Origin: Halonotius aquaticus
GTDB lineage: Archaea > Halobacteriota > Halobacteria > Halobacteriales > Haloferacaceae
Length of the DNA stretch: 58,190 nt
Direction: 5' to 3'
Assembly (NCBI RefSeq): GCF_003605575.1
Contig: NZ_QKNY01000011.1
Location: 1 to 58,190, forward strand
In this document: in pieces, positions 1 through 9,186 of the stretch
How the letters are laid out: each line of letters begins with the position of its first letter
Position numbering within the stretch: position 1 is the stretch's first letter
Position numbers and translations under genes: made by a program
The notes under the pieces: generated by a model
Told to the model about the DNA's origin: nothing
Databases searched by the model: none
The model's input: the letters and a program-made list of their open reading frames with translations, nothing else

Positions 1-102
1 CTCTAAGCGCATATCCGAGGGTTTGGAGCCGGCGGCTTAGCGTTTGTTATGCAGCGACCACCGAACCGGGAGCCATACCTGTCGGGCCACCCATGGGCCG
101 GT

Positions 103-1281
103 ATGGAGCCGGATCTCACCGCCCTCGACGACCACCTCGCAGACCACGATGTCGACGGCTATCTCATCGACGCCGACAGCACCGACCCGAACCAGCGATA
201 CCTCTCGGGGTTCGACGCCCCCGATCCATTTCTGACCTGTTATACGCCCGATGGGCTCGCGCTGCTCGTTTCCGGACTGGAGTACGGCCGCGCGGTCACC
301 GAGAGCCGCGCCGACACGGTGAAACGACCGGCCGACTACGACCGCCGCCAGCTTGTTGCGGAGTATGGCCCAACCGAAGCCAGCCACCGCATCAACAGCG
401 CGTTTCTGGCCGACTGCGGCGTCGACAGCGTCTTTGTGCCCGATCGGTTCCCGCTGTCGACCGCCGACGGGCTCCGCGAGCAGGGCCACACCGTCAGCGT
501 CGACACCGACGATGTGTTGATGGATATCCGAGCGGTGAAACAACCCGACGAGATCGATCACATCCGCGCAGCCCAAGCTGCCAACGAGGCGGCGATGGCA
601 GCCGCGGAGTCGCTGCTCGCGGCCGCGAGCGTCGACAGCGATGGGCGACTTATCCACGAGGGCGAACCTCTCACCAGCGAGCGCGTCAAACACGAGATCG
701 AGGCGACGCTGCTGGAGGACGGCTACGGGCTCGATTCGACGATCGTCGCCGGCGGCACCCAAGCCGCCGACCCACACGACCGCGGCAGCGGCCCGCTGCG
801 GGCCGGCAAGGCGATCATCATCGACATCTTCCCGCAGGATAAGACGACGGGCTACCACGCCGACATGACCCGCACCTTCTGTGTCGGTGAGCCCGGAGAA
901 ACGATCAGCGAGTGGTACGACCTGACCGAGCGCGCTCTCGATGCGGCCCTCGATGCGGTCGAAGCCGGCGCGAGCGGCGCAGACGTCCATGCCGCCGCCT
1001 GCGAGGTTTACGAGGATGCGGGGCTCCCAACCTTCCGGACCGATCCGTCGACCGAGACCGGCTTCATCCATACGACCGGCCACGGCGTCGGGTTGGCAGT
1101 TCACGAACAGCCACGACTCAGTACCGAAGGTGGCGAACTCAACGCCGGTCAGGTCATCACGGTCGAACCGGGGCTCTACGATCCCGATGTGGGCGGCGTT
1201 CGCATCGAGGACATCATCGTCGTCACCGAGGACGGCTACGAGAATCTAACCGACTACCCACGGACATTCGTCGTCGACTGA
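103..1281 (+). CDS. M24 family Xaa-Pro type aminopeptidase
   Basis: Predicted cytoplasmic metallopeptidase of family M24 that removes residues next to proline from peptides. All five metal ligands of the family can be read: Asp in IIIDIFPQ, Asp in HADMTRTF, His in TTGHGVGL, Glu in TVEPGLYD and Glu in RIEDIIVV. The N-terminal third is the creatinase-like non-catalytic domain. I start at the ATG at 103 (MEPDLTALDDHL) because it opens the acidic conserved domain; the in-frame ATG at 49 would add 18 basic, proline-rich residues unlike the family. It is 392 residues, the usual length. The next gene begins about 50 bases downstream on the same strand. Function as a general dipeptidase or aminopeptidase is inferred; the exact substrate cannot be told. 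Confidence 0.9.
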   Translation: MEPDLTALDDHLADHDVDGYLIDADSTDPNQRYLSGFDAPDPFLTCYTPDGLALLVSGLEYGRAVTESRADTVKRPADYDRRQLVAEYGPTEASHRINSAFLADCGVDSVFVPDRFPLSTADGLREQGHTVSVDTDDVLMDIRAVKQPDEIDHIRAAQAANEAAMAAAESLLAAASVDSDGRLIHEGEPLTSERVKHEIEATLLEDGYGLDSTIVAGGTQAADPHDRGSGPLRAGKAIIIDIFPQDKTTGYHADMTRTFCVGEPGETISEWYDLTERALDAALDAVEAGASGADVHAAACEVYEDAGLPTFRTDPSTETGFIHTTGHGVGLAVHEQPRLSTEGGELNAGQVITVEPGLYDPDVGGVRIEDIIVVTEDGYENLTDYPRTFVVD

Positions 1282-1332
1282 GACGATGTGGCGAACCGAA
1301 ACCCACAGGCCGCCCGCGGGCCACCATCCTGC

Positions 1333-1701
1333 ATGAGCAACGAGCACACCACAACCGCCGTCAGCGTCGTCGTCACCGACGCGCCGGCCGGCGTGCGGAA
1401 GTACACCGCCCGGGTCGCCTGCGACGCCGCCGGCGAGGCGGTCATCGAGGCTGTCGAGCCCGGCCTGTTGGAACGCTACTTCGAGGTCGTCGACGGCGGC
1501 ACAGGATCGGCGTTTGTCCGAGCCCGAGCGGTCGATATGACGGGCGAGGCCGGCTCGCTCACCGACCCCGCCTCGCTGTTTACGATCAGGTTCAGCGAGG
1601 CGGTGCCGGCGGAATCAATCACGCTCACCTTCGAGACGATTCAGGATCACACCGAGGAGACGATCCCTGATGAGGCGGTGCGCTTCGACGCCATCGAGTA
1701 A
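1333..1701 (+). CDS. Small acidic protein, cohesin-like beta fold possible
   Basis: A 122-residue acidic protein starting MSNEHTTTAVSVVV. I chose the ATG at 1333 over the GTG at 1288 because the upstream 15 residues are basic and not domain-like. The pattern of alternating strands (VSVVVTDAPAGVRKYTARV, then DPASLFTIRFSE and SITLTFETIQD) resembles the cohesin-like beta-sandwich units seen in haloarchaeal surface proteins, but there is no signal peptide here, so it would be cytoplasmic as read. It follows the M24 peptidase closely and may share its transcript. I do not recognise a defined function. Confidence 0.7.
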   Translation: MSNEHTTTAVSVVVTDAPAGVRKYTARVACDAAGEAVIEAVEPGLLERYFEVVDGGTGSAFVRARAVDMTGEAGSLTDPASLFTIRFSEAVPAESITLTFETIQDHTEETIPDEAVRFDAIE

Positions 1702-1722
1702 TCACACTCGTGGTCACGTCCG

Positions 1723-2301
1723 TCAGCCACCGAGTTCATACCCGTAGGCCGAACGGTAGCGGACAGTTGGATCAGCATCGAGAGTGGGTTTGATCACCTC
1801 CTGCCACCACGTCGTCGCCTCGTGGTCTGTCGCCGAAGGTGGCGCGTAGCCGAGTGGATGTTCCGGCATGACACTGTCAGCAATTTCACCGTCGGTCGCC
1901 GGCCCGGCGGCGACAAGAAACTCCACGACCGCATCGTACGCCGCTCGCGCGGCGGTCGCGTCAACGGCATCGGGAAGCGTGATGCGGTCGATCGGATGGG
2001 ACACGACGGCCGTTGAGGCGTCGGCGGCAGGTGAGCCACTGTAATCGGCTGCGTCGGCCCATTTTGTTGCTGTCGGCGTCGGCTCGGCTGTCGGCTCAGC
2101 GGGTGCTGTCGTTTCCAGCAACGCTTGGATAGTTTCGACCGCCGCCGCGAGATGCTCGGCGTCACCGTCATCGTAGGCCCCGTTGTCCGCGTTGTGGACG
2201 AACGCTTCGAGTGCTTCCCGATCTGTAGTCTCAATCCCGACAGCAGGATGTCCACCCGTGTGCGATTCATCGTGCCCGGAATGTATTAGTTGATTATTCA
2301 T
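1723..2301 (-). CDS. Hypothetical protein with C-terminal winged-helix-like region
   Basis: A 192-residue protein in the strand opposite to its neighbours. Residues 1-75 are Ala, Glu, Thr and Pro rich and low in complexity (ETTAPAEPTAEPTPTATK). The second half is better ordered: DAVDATAARAAYDAVVEFLVAAGPATDGEIADSV reads like the first helices of a winged-helix domain, followed by PTVRYRSAYGYEL as a possible wing. Such small proteins in haloarchaea are often DNA- or RNA-binding. Its 3' end faces the preceding gene. The start is the ATG at 2301, preceded by an AT-rich promoter-like stretch near 2370-2400. The function is unknown. Confidence 0.65.
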   Translation of the reverse strand: MNNQLIHSGHDESHTGGHPAVGIETTDREALEAFVHNADNGAYDDGDAEHLAAAVETIQALLETTAPAEPTAEPTPTATKWADAADYSGSPAADASTAVVSHPIDRITLPDAVDATAARAAYDAVVEFLVAAGPATDGEIADSVMPEHPLGYAPPSATDHEATTWWQEVIKPTLDADPTVRYRSAYGYELGG

Positions 2302-2548
2302 TTCTGAACAGTCTTCTCGTGCTTCTGTCTGATCTAATCGCGTATTCGATGACTATTCGTAAAAGAATTCGGATCAATATAGCTATATACCTAATATAGT
2401 CTTAGCCAGTTAGCCGATGAGAGCGAAGGGGGGCGCGATCAGCGACAACAGGACAACAGGCCAGCAGAACAGCGGCATTGCAAGCCGCTGGCAGACAGCC
2501 CGTCGCCCCCATCGAACCCCTTTTGGGACATCACCCGGAAAGGCGGGT

Positions 2549-3307
2549 ATGAAGCTACTCATCGTCGGCGCGGGCGAGATGGGGCGGTGGCTGGCCGACA
2601 CCGTCGACGCCGACGTTGCGTTTACCGATGCTGATCCCGCCGTCGCCGAGGCGGCAGCCGACCCTCGAGCGGCGCGAGCGGTGCCAAGCGACACCGCGGA
2701 ATCCTTTGATGCCGTCGGGGTTGCGGTGCCGATGTCGGTCGTCGACGAGGCGATCGCCACCTACGCGCCGCTGGCCGAGACGGCCGTCTTCGACATCTCA
2801 GGAGTCATGGATCGACCGCTGGCGGCGATGGCCGACCATGCCCCTGACTGCGAGCAGGCCAGTTTTCATCCCTTATTTGCACCGCCGCGAGTCCCCGGCA
2901 ACATCGCGGTTGTCACCGCGACCGCGGGCCCGACGCTGGCGACGATCCGTGAAGCCATGGTCGAGGCCGGCAACACCGTCTTCGAGACAACAGCCGCCGA
3001 CCACGACAGCGCGATGGAGACGATTCAGGCCGGCGCCCACACGGCCGTGCTGGCCTACGCGCTCGTCGCCGGCGACATCCGCGAGGAGTTCGCTACGCCG
3101 GTGTCCGAACGGCTCGAATCGCTGGCGACGACGGTCACCGAGGGGAGCCCCGAGGTGTACAGCGAGATCCAAGCGGCGTTTGATGGGGCCGACGACATCG
3201 CGGCAGCCGCCCAGCGGATCGCCGACGCCGACAGCGAGGCCTTTGCCGACCTCTATGCGGAAGCCAAGCGCAACGTCGACGCCGACAGCCGGGTGACAGA
3301 CGAGTGA
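2549..3307 (+). CDS. tyrA: Prephenate dehydrogenase
   Basis: NAD(P)-dependent oxidative decarboxylation of prephenate to 4-hydroxyphenylpyruvate in tyrosine synthesis. The N-terminus is a Rossmann fold with GAGEMG at residues 7-12. AVPMSVVDEAI and the FHPLFAPPRVPGN segment match the substrate-site region of the archaeal TyrA family, and the helical dimer domain fills residues 150-250. The start at 2549 (MKLLIVGAGEMG) places the nucleotide motif right at the N-terminus; longer in-frame extensions are basic and rejected. At 252 residues it is typical of haloarchaeal TyrA. Its stop overlaps the GTG start of the next gene by four bases. Confidence 0.88.
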   Translation: MKLLIVGAGEMGRWLADTVDADVAFTDADPAVAEAAADPRAARAVPSDTAESFDAVGVAVPMSVVDEAIATYAPLAETAVFDISGVMDRPLAAMADHAPDCEQASFHPLFAPPRVPGNIAVVTATAGPTLATIREAMVEAGNTVFETTAADHDSAMETIQAGAHTAVLAYALVAGDIREEFATPVSERLESLATTVTEGSPEVYSEIQAAFDGADDIAAAAQRIADADSEAFADLYAEAKRNVDADSRVTDE

Positions 3308-4758
3308 TCGACCGAGAGGCTGTCCGCTCGAACGCGAAGTATCTCCGGCAGGTGCGGCCGATCGATCCCGACGAGATCGCCGAATACATCGACGGCCAGC
3401 CACACCCCGCCGTTGTCGCCCAAACACTGCGGGAGGAGGCGTTCGACCTCGGCCTCGTCGAGCGTGCGGATGGAACCTTCGTCCCGCTTGAGGCCGAGGC
3501 AGTCCCCCACCGAGAGTGGTCGCCAGCGGCGTTGCCTGCGGCGTATAGCCGTGCTGTCGAGGATTTCCTCGTCAAGCAGTACGGAGCCAACTGGCATCGC
3601 GGGGAATCAGGGACAACGCTTCGGTCGACGATCAGAACGCTGAAAGCCGACTATCTCACCGGCGACGATATCGAATACGACGCGGCGACCGCCGCAGGGT
3701 ATGCGATCTATCACCTGCCGGCCTACTATGCGACCATCGGCTACGTGCTGGCGACGCTCACCGAGCGAGGGTTGCTGCCGGCGTCGCTGCGCGTCCTCGA
3801 TGTGGGCGCCGGCGTCGGTGGGCCGGCACTTGGGCTCCACGATTTTGTCTTCGGCGACGCGGATGACCGCGAGCCGACAGCCGGCCTCGTCGATTACCAC
3901 GCCGTCGAGCCAAGCGCGGCGGCTGACGTGTTGGATCGTGTGCTCAGCGAGACTAGCCGCAACTTCCGGTCGACGATTCATCGGTCGACGATCGAGACGT
4001 TCGACTATGATGCGGTCGACACAGACGACGACCCGTTTGATCTGCTCATCTTCGGCAACGTCTGCAACGAACTCGACGACCCGGTCGCCGTCGTCGAGGA
4101 CTCGCTGTCACATCTGGCCGACGACGGGACGATACTGCTGTTGGAGCCCGCCGACCGCAACACTGCAATCGAACTCCGGGAGATCGAGCGAGCGATCGCC
4201 GGCGGCGACACCGACGCAACCGTCTACGCGCCAACGCTGCGGCTCTGGGATGGCGCGGAACCCGACGACCGCGGCTGGTCGTTCGACGTGCGCCCGGAGA
4301 TCGCCGTGCCGGCGTTTCAGGATCGCCTCGCCGAGGCGGCCGCCGAGGCCGACGAGGACGACCCGGACGCATTCCGCAACGTCGATGTCCAGTTCGCCTA
4401 CAGCCTGCTGCGCCGAGACGACGAGCGACGCTACCCGTTCCGGGCGAGTCGGGATCGACACGCGAAGATGGCCGCGATGGACGACCATGTCACCGAGCGG
4501 ATCGACCTGCTGGCGGTCAAACTGAGCCATGATCTCAGCGACGGCGACAACGCGGTGTTCAAGATCGGCGACGGCAGCCAGACGACCGACCACTACGCCG
4601 TGGTGACAAAGGAGTCTGGGCTGAATCGGGCGTTGGCGAGCGCCGACTACGGCGCGGTACTGGCCTTCGAGAACGCCCTCGTCTTATGGAATGACGACGA
4701 AGAAGCTTACAATCTCGTTGTCGATGGCGAAACTGTGGTTGATCAGGTGTCCGGCTAA
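3304..4758 (+). CDS. Rsm22-like SAM-dependent methyltransferase
   Basis: A 484-residue protein of the Rsm22 type (small ribosomal subunit methyltransferase-like). The signature region YDAATAAGYAIYHLPAYYAT precedes the SAM-binding loop VLDVGAGVGG near residue 166, and LLIFGNVCNELDDP near 250 is the acceptor-side motif. The C-terminal 90 residues (from SRDRHAKMAAM) form a beta-rich appendage. The start is GTG at 3304, overlapping the tyrA stop (GTGA), so translation is probably coupled. Rsm22 proteins are linked to assembly of the small ribosomal subunit; whether this one methylates rRNA is inference. Four cysteines of the Fe-S type reported in some members are not seen. Confidence 0.75.
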   Translation: MIDREAVRSNAKYLRQVRPIDPDEIAEYIDGQPHPAVVAQTLREEAFDLGLVERADGTFVPLEAEAVPHREWSPAALPAAYSRAVEDFLVKQYGANWHRGESGTTLRSTIRTLKADYLTGDDIEYDAATAAGYAIYHLPAYYATIGYVLATLTERGLLPASLRVLDVGAGVGGPALGLHDFVFGDADDREPTAGLVDYHAVEPSAAADVLDRVLSETSRNFRSTIHRSTIETFDYDAVDTDDDPFDLLIFGNVCNELDDPVAVVEDSLSHLADDGTILLLEPADRNTAIELREIERAIAGGDTDATVYAPTLRLWDGAEPDDRGWSFDVRPEIAVPAFQDRLAEAAAEADEDDPDAFRNVDVQFAYSLLRRDDERRYPFRASRDRHAKMAAMDDHVTERIDLLAVKLSHDLSDGDNAVFKIGDGSQTTDHYAVVTKESGLNRALASADYGAVLAFENALVLWNDDEEAYNLVVDGETVVDQVSG

Positions 4759-4853
4759 CCCCGCGTTGACCTGTTTGCTGGCTGAATAAAGCCCGAAACG
4801 CGTGTGGCGTGCGGCCGACTCCTTTTTGCGGGTGGGGGTATACAGCGGTAGGT

Positions 4854-6023
4854 GTGAGCGACGACGAAGACCGGTTGGAGGCTAAGGGCGAATACTGGGA
4901 TTTCGAGGTTGACGCCGGCCTCCCGGATTCGATCACCGAAGACGACGAGGAAGACGACAGCTACCAGATCCGCCTCGAAGAGGCCGCCGGCAAGGTCAAA
5001 TGGTCATACAGCACGGGCGGCCTCGGCGGCTCCGCGCCGACGGTCGTCGGCGGCACGGTCGTCGCCGGCGGCGACGGCGACAGCATCTACGCTGTCAACG
5101 CGAAGACAGGCGAAGAGCAGTGGGTCTTCGAAACTGACGACTTCGTCGAATCCGCGCCCACCGTCGTCGACGGACGGGTCGTTGTCGGCAGCGACGACGG
5201 CCATGTCTACGCGATTGACGCCGACACCGGCAGCCAACAGTGGGCATTTCGAACCGCACGATTCATCGAGTCGTCGCCGACGATCGCCGGCAACGCGGTT
5301 TTCGTCGGTGGGGGCGACGGCTACGTCTACTCGCTACACGCCGGGATGGGCAAAGAGCGGTGGGCGGTCGGCACCGATGGCCCGATCTACGCCTCCCCAA
5401 CCGTGACCAACAGCACCGTCTACATCGGCAGCGACGACGGCCACGTGTACGCACTAAGTGCGGCCTCTGGCGAGCAACGCTGGGCCTTCGAAACCGGCGG
5501 CCCGGTGCGCTCCTCGCCGACGGTCGCCGGCGACACCGTCTTCATCGGGAGCGGCGACGGCACCCTGTACGCCCTGGACGCCAAATGGGGCGACAAGCAG
5601 TGGGAGTTTGCCACCGGCGACGCCATCAACTCCTCGCCGACAGTCGCCGAGGGGAGCGTCTTCGTCGGCAGCGACGATGGCGCGCTGTATGCCATCGACG
5701 CCGCATCCGGCGACCGGCAGTGGTCATTCGAAACTGATAGCCGAGTGTGGTCGTCGCCGACGGTCGCCAGCGGCACCGTCTATGTCGGCAGCAACGACGG
5801 CTACGTCTACGCGATCAGTACGACAACCGGACAGCGCGACTGGATGTTCGATGCCGAGGACTGGGTCGACACCGCGCCGGTCGTCGTCAACGAGACGGTG
5901 TATGTTACCAGCGACGACGGGACGATCTACGCGCTCGGGGCTGGCGTCCGTGGCTCCAGCACCGACTCGCGGGTGAACCTCGGGACGCTCAGCCACCACG
6001 GCGGCTGGGCTGGGGGCGGTTAA
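4854..6023 (+). CDS. PQQ-repeat (BamB-like) eight-bladed beta-propeller
   Basis: A 389-residue protein made almost wholly of eight tandem blades of about 39 residues. Each carries a version of SSPTVAxxTVFxGSxDGxLYAxDAxxGxxQW, giving the PQQ-binding-like propeller. I count blade starts at SAPTVVGG, SAPTVVDG, SSPTIAGN, ASPTVTNS, SSPTVAGD, SSPTVAEG, SSPTVASG and TAPVVVNE. No signal peptide or lipobox is present when started at GTG 4854 (VSDDEDRLEAK), so it should be cytoplasmic, unlike most BamB relatives. The GTG at 4809 would add a short non-hydrophobic leader and is less likely. It probably serves as a protein-interaction platform; enzyme residues of quinoprotein dehydrogenases are absent. 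Confidence 0.88.
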   Translation: MSDDEDRLEAKGEYWDFEVDAGLPDSITEDDEEDDSYQIRLEEAAGKVKWSYSTGGLGGSAPTVVGGTVVAGGDGDSIYAVNAKTGEEQWVFETDDFVESAPTVVDGRVVVGSDDGHVYAIDADTGSQQWAFRTARFIESSPTIAGNAVFVGGGDGYVYSLHAGMGKERWAVGTDGPIYASPTVTNSTVYIGSDDGHVYALSAASGEQRWAFETGGPVRSSPTVAGDTVFIGSGDGTLYALDAKWGDKQWEFATGDAINSSPTVAEGSVFVGSDDGALYAIDAASGDRQWSFETDSRVWSSPTVASGTVYVGSNDGYVYAISTTTGQRDWMFDAEDWVDTAPVVVNETVYVTSDDGTIYALGAGVRGSSTDSRVNLGTLSHHGGWAGGG

Positions 6024-6081
6024 CTGTCGTTGTGATACGTGCGAGCCGTGGCTTCTTGTTGCTCCCGACCCAAGACCTGTT

Positions 6082-6630
6082 ATGGCAAGCGCAGCAGCGA
6101 CATTCGGCGGCGGCTGTTTCTGGTGTATCGAAGCCCCGTTCAAGGAACTCGCAGGCGTCGAGTCGGCTGTCTCCGGCTACGCTGGCGGAGATGTGGTTGA
6201 CCCGAGCTACAAGGAAGTCTGTTCGGGGACGACCGGCCACGCCGAGGTCGTGCAAGTCGAATACGATCCCGACGTGATCAGCTACGGCGACCTGCTGGAA
6301 GTCTTTGTTACCGTGCACGATCCGACCCAACTCAACCGACAGGGGCCAGATGTCGGGACGCAGTACCGCTCGGCAATCTTCACCCACGACGACGACCAGC
6401 AGGACGCCGCCGAGGCGTTTCTCGCCGAACTCGACGCCAGCGACGCCTACGACGACGAGATCGTCACCGAGGTCGAACCGCTTGAGACGTTCTATCGGGC
6501 CGAAGAACACCATCAGGACTACTACGAAAAAAACCCCTCACAGGCTTACTGCTCAATGCACATCCCGCCGAAACTCGATAAGGTGCGCGAGAAGTTTGCC
6601 GACCGGCTCCGCGAGCAACCAGTTCACTGA
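6082..6630 (+). CDS. msrA: Peptide-methionine (S)-S-oxide reductase
   Basis: Repairs oxidised methionine in proteins, reducing the S-sulfoxide through a cysteine sulfenic acid. The catalytic GCFWC motif is at residues 11-15 with the nucleophile at Cys12; SGYAGG, GHAEVVQVEYDP and YRSAIF follow at the family positions, and AYCSMHIPPKL near the C-terminus includes a further cysteine likely to resolve the intermediate. It is 182 residues, the normal single-domain length, with no MsrB fusion. It stands between the propeller gene and a convergent lipoprotein gene. Confidence 0.95.
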   Translation: MASAAATFGGGCFWCIEAPFKELAGVESAVSGYAGGDVVDPSYKEVCSGTTGHAEVVQVEYDPDVISYGDLLEVFVTVHDPTQLNRQGPDVGTQYRSAIFTHDDDQQDAAEAFLAELDASDAYDDEIVTEVEPLETFYRAEEHHQDYYEKNPSQAYCSMHIPPKLDKVREKFADRLREQPVH

Positions 6631-6675
6631 CGCTGTGATCAGTGCGTTGCTGGCAGCGACACTACCGAGCCCCGC

Positions 6676-7758
6676 TTAGTCCAACTCGACGGTCGGCGTC
6701 TCGAAGAAGGCGGTCTCGTACCCCTCGTGACGGGCGACCTGTGGCGGCGTCGTCACATCAATTGTGGCTGTCTCTTCGCCGGTCGCACCGGGGACAACCG
6801 CGCCGTAGTGGAAGCCGAGTTCCGGATCCAGTGACGGTTCCAGGGAGGTGCTCTCAACAACTGTCTCGCCATTCGAGTCGGTGAGCGTCCCGGCCAGCCC
6901 CATACTCGGAACCACCAACTCGTTGTACCGCGTCGCCGCGGTGACCGCGAGATACGGCGCGTCGCCGAAGCGGTCGTCGGTCAGGACGGCAGCCGCATAC
7001 CGGATGTCGTCGGCGCGTCCCGTTCCCAGTTGGGTGCCACCAAGGTCGCGGACGCTACCGGTCGGCATCGCCATCCCGTTCATTTCCATGCGCATTGGCG
7101 ACAGCGCACCTGGGTCGCCCTGTCGATCCTCGTAGGTTTCGTAGGCGAGTTCGTTGCGGGCGGCTTCGCTGTAATCAAGATTGATCGTCACGGTCTGAGG
7201 CTTGTCAAAGCGACCCTCGAAGCCACCGAACCGGGTGGCGGTCGTCGCGCCAACAGTGACGTTGACCGTGTAGGTGTCGTCGCCGTCGAGATGGTAGTTA
7301 TCGCCGTAATGAAAGCCCATGCGCTGGGAGAGCATCGGGTACACCGTCTCACGTTCGTCGACGTTGTTGCCGCCGCGGGCCGCGATGTCGACGCTTGAGA
7401 CCGGCAACACGACACCGGTCTCGGCGTCCCAGATATTTGCCATGATATGTATCGCGTCGTCGCCGTCGACGCTGAACTGCTCGGCTTCGTAGCGCCCCTC
7501 GCGTTTGAACACCCGCCAGAACCGATGGGGGAAGGTGTAGGCCAGCGAGACCGCCAGCCCATCGTCGGTCTGTGCCATCCCGCCCATGGCCATCTCCTCG
7601 GTGTGGGTTGGATAGTAGATCGCCGCCGGGCGGTCGGCGACCAGCTCGGGTTCCCGCCCATAGCTCACGCCATCGAGAGAGGTAAACGAATCAACACAGC
7701 CGGCAGCACCAACTGCCAGCCCGGCCGTTGTACCGGCGAGAAACTGTCGTCGCTTCAT
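6676..7758 (-). CDS. Tat lipoprotein, Fe2+ transport (Tp34-like) family
   Basis: A 360-residue exported protein. The N-terminus has MKRRQFLAG followed by a short hydrophobic stretch and the lipobox AAGC at residues 17-20, so it should be a Tat-exported lipoprotein on the outer face of the membrane. The AMGGMAQTDDGLAVSLAYTFPHRFW segment and the repeated beta-rich layout resemble haloarchaeal proteins related to the Tp34 iron-transport-associated family (DUF7350 type). Met and His residues clustered near residues 52-60 could be metal ligands. It is divergent from the DyP-like gene at 7863, and the pair recalls iron-uptake systems that combine a Tp34-like protein with a DyP-type partner. No permease gene is next to it. 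The iron role is inferred. Confidence 0.7.
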   Translation of the reverse strand: MKRRQFLAGTTAGLAVGAAGCVDSFTSLDGVSYGREPELVADRPAAIYYPTHTEEMAMGGMAQTDDGLAVSLAYTFPHRFWRVFKREGRYEAEQFSVDGDDAIHIMANIWDAETGVVLPVSSVDIAARGGNNVDERETVYPMLSQRMGFHYGDNYHLDGDDTYTVNVTVGATTATRFGGFEGRFDKPQTVTINLDYSEAARNELAYETYEDRQGDPGALSPMRMEMNGMAMPTGSVRDLGGTQLGTGRADDIRYAAAVLTDDRFGDAPYLAVTAATRYNELVVPSMGLAGTLTDSNGETVVESTSLEPSLDPELGFHYGAVVPGATGEETATIDVTTPPQVARHEGYETAFFETPTVELD

Positions 7759-7862
7759 AACCCGCTTAGCTGCTCAGCGACCAAACGAGTTCTGGTGTAG
7801 GCGACGAAACACGTGGGGACGACTACCAGAACCCATATCTGACGCAGTCGACTACTCCGAGT

Positions 7863-9185
7863 ATGACACTGCCCGACACGTCTGCGTCCCGTCGGGACGT
7901 ACTGAAGGCAGCGTTGGCGACCGGTGGCGCGGCCGCGCTGTCGGCCTGTCTAGAGGCCGTCGACGACGAGCCGATCCCCCAAGGCGTCGACGATCCCGAG
8001 ACGCTCCCGGATCGCCAATTTGCGTGGAACGACAGCCTCGACCACGACGAGGCTGGCAACGTCGTCCTTCCAGAACACCACCTATTTTTGTATCTCACCT
8101 ACGACGGCGAGGCCGGCAACGATGGAACCCCCACCGACGCCGACCGCGAACGGCTAACTGCCGCCCTGCGAACGATCGAACGCGCCTACGAACGGAGCAA
8201 CCGCGGCGTCGTCTTCGATCTCGGCTACTCGCCGGCGTACTTCGATCGGTTCGAGGCGTCGCTGCCGGAGTCGGTCGATCTCCCCCCGCCGCGTCGGCTC
8301 ACGCCGGTTGATACGCCAACGCTGGACGAACAGGACGCCCTCCTGCAGCTGGCGTCGGATCGCAGCGACGCCCTGCTGGCGATCGAGGAAACGCTATTCC
8401 CGGACGGCGACGACACCCCAGAAACGCTCAACGGTGTTGCGGTGACGGGTCGACTGGGCGAGGTGTTCCGGATCGACGACCGCCGAACCGGATTCATCGG
8501 ACCGGGACTGCCCGCCGCCAACCAGGGCGTCGGCGGGATTCCCGAAGATGGGCCCGTTCCTGATGCTGCACCGCTGTTTATGGGCTTCAAAGCCGGCTTT
8601 GCGGCCAACCAGGCCAGCGAGGCATCGGTGGCCATCGAGGACGGCCCCTTCGCCGGCGGCACTACGAAACACGTCGCCCGGATCCGCCAGCAACTCGACA
8701 AGTGGTACGACGAAAACAGCCACGAGGAGATGGTCGCGAAACTGTTTAGCCCGCAGCTCGCTGAGTCGGGGGCTGTCGAGGGCGTCGGCGAGAATCTCGG
8801 CGACGACAGCGGGATCACCGCGGAGCTGTTTGCGGCGATCGACGAGACCGCCGACGTGTTCGGGCTTGTTGGGCACGCAGAAAAGGCCGCCCGCGGCAAC
8901 CGCGACAGCGAGGGCAACGTCCGCACGCTACGCCGCCACGTCGAATCGACCGACAACGACAACGCCAGTCTCCATTTTCCCTCTTACCAACAGCAAATCA
9001 GTGAGTTTGAGGCGGTACAGGAAGCGATGAACGGAACCGATATCGTTGCCGACAACCCGGAGATCGATCCGCGGGTCAGAAACGGGATCTTCCGCTATAT
9101 CTTCGTCGAAAACCGTGGCAACTTCTTCATCCCGCCGCGGTCGCGGCGAGCATTTCCGACGCCACAAGGCGGGGACGCGGCGTAA
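7863..9185 (+). CDS. Tat-exported DyP-peroxidase-like protein
   Basis: A 440-residue exported protein (DUF7405-like). SRRDVLKAAL with lipobox LSAC near residue 30 marks a Tat lipoprotein. Two ferredoxin-like halves follow, with landmarks of dye-decolourising peroxidases: LGEVFRIDDRRTGFIGPG, then MGFKAGF where canonical enzymes have GFxDG, then GHAEKAARG (the His is a candidate haem ligand), LRRH and SYQQQISEFEAVQ, and ENRGNFFIPP at the end. The distal Asp of GxxDG is replaced by Ala. So the fold is probably kept but peroxidase activity may be changed or lost. It sits between the Tp34-like and DsbA-like lipoprotein genes. Other possible roles are haem or iron handling outside the cell. Confidence 0.72.
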   Translation: MTLPDTSASRRDVLKAALATGGAAALSACLEAVDDEPIPQGVDDPETLPDRQFAWNDSLDHDEAGNVVLPEHHLFLYLTYDGEAGNDGTPTDADRERLTAALRTIERAYERSNRGVVFDLGYSPAYFDRFEASLPESVDLPPPRRLTPVDTPTLDEQDALLQLASDRSDALLAIEETLFPDGDDTPETLNGVAVTGRLGEVFRIDDRRTGFIGPGLPAANQGVGGIPEDGPVPDAAPLFMGFKAGFAANQASEASVAIEDGPFAGGTTKHVARIRQQLDKWYDENSHEEMVAKLFSPQLAESGAVEGVGENLGDDSGITAELFAAIDETADVFGLVGHAEKAARGNRDSEGNVRTLRRHVESTDNDNASLHFPSYQQQISEFEAVQEAMNGTDIVADNPEIDPRVRNGIFRYIFVENRGNFFIPPRSRRAFPTPQGGDAA

Positions 9186-9186
9186 G

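Noticed and set aside
37-1104. Long antisense frame of 355 codons on the minus strand
   Set aside because: It is opposite to the M24 peptidase, and its protein is basic and repetitive in the way of GC-rich shadow frames.
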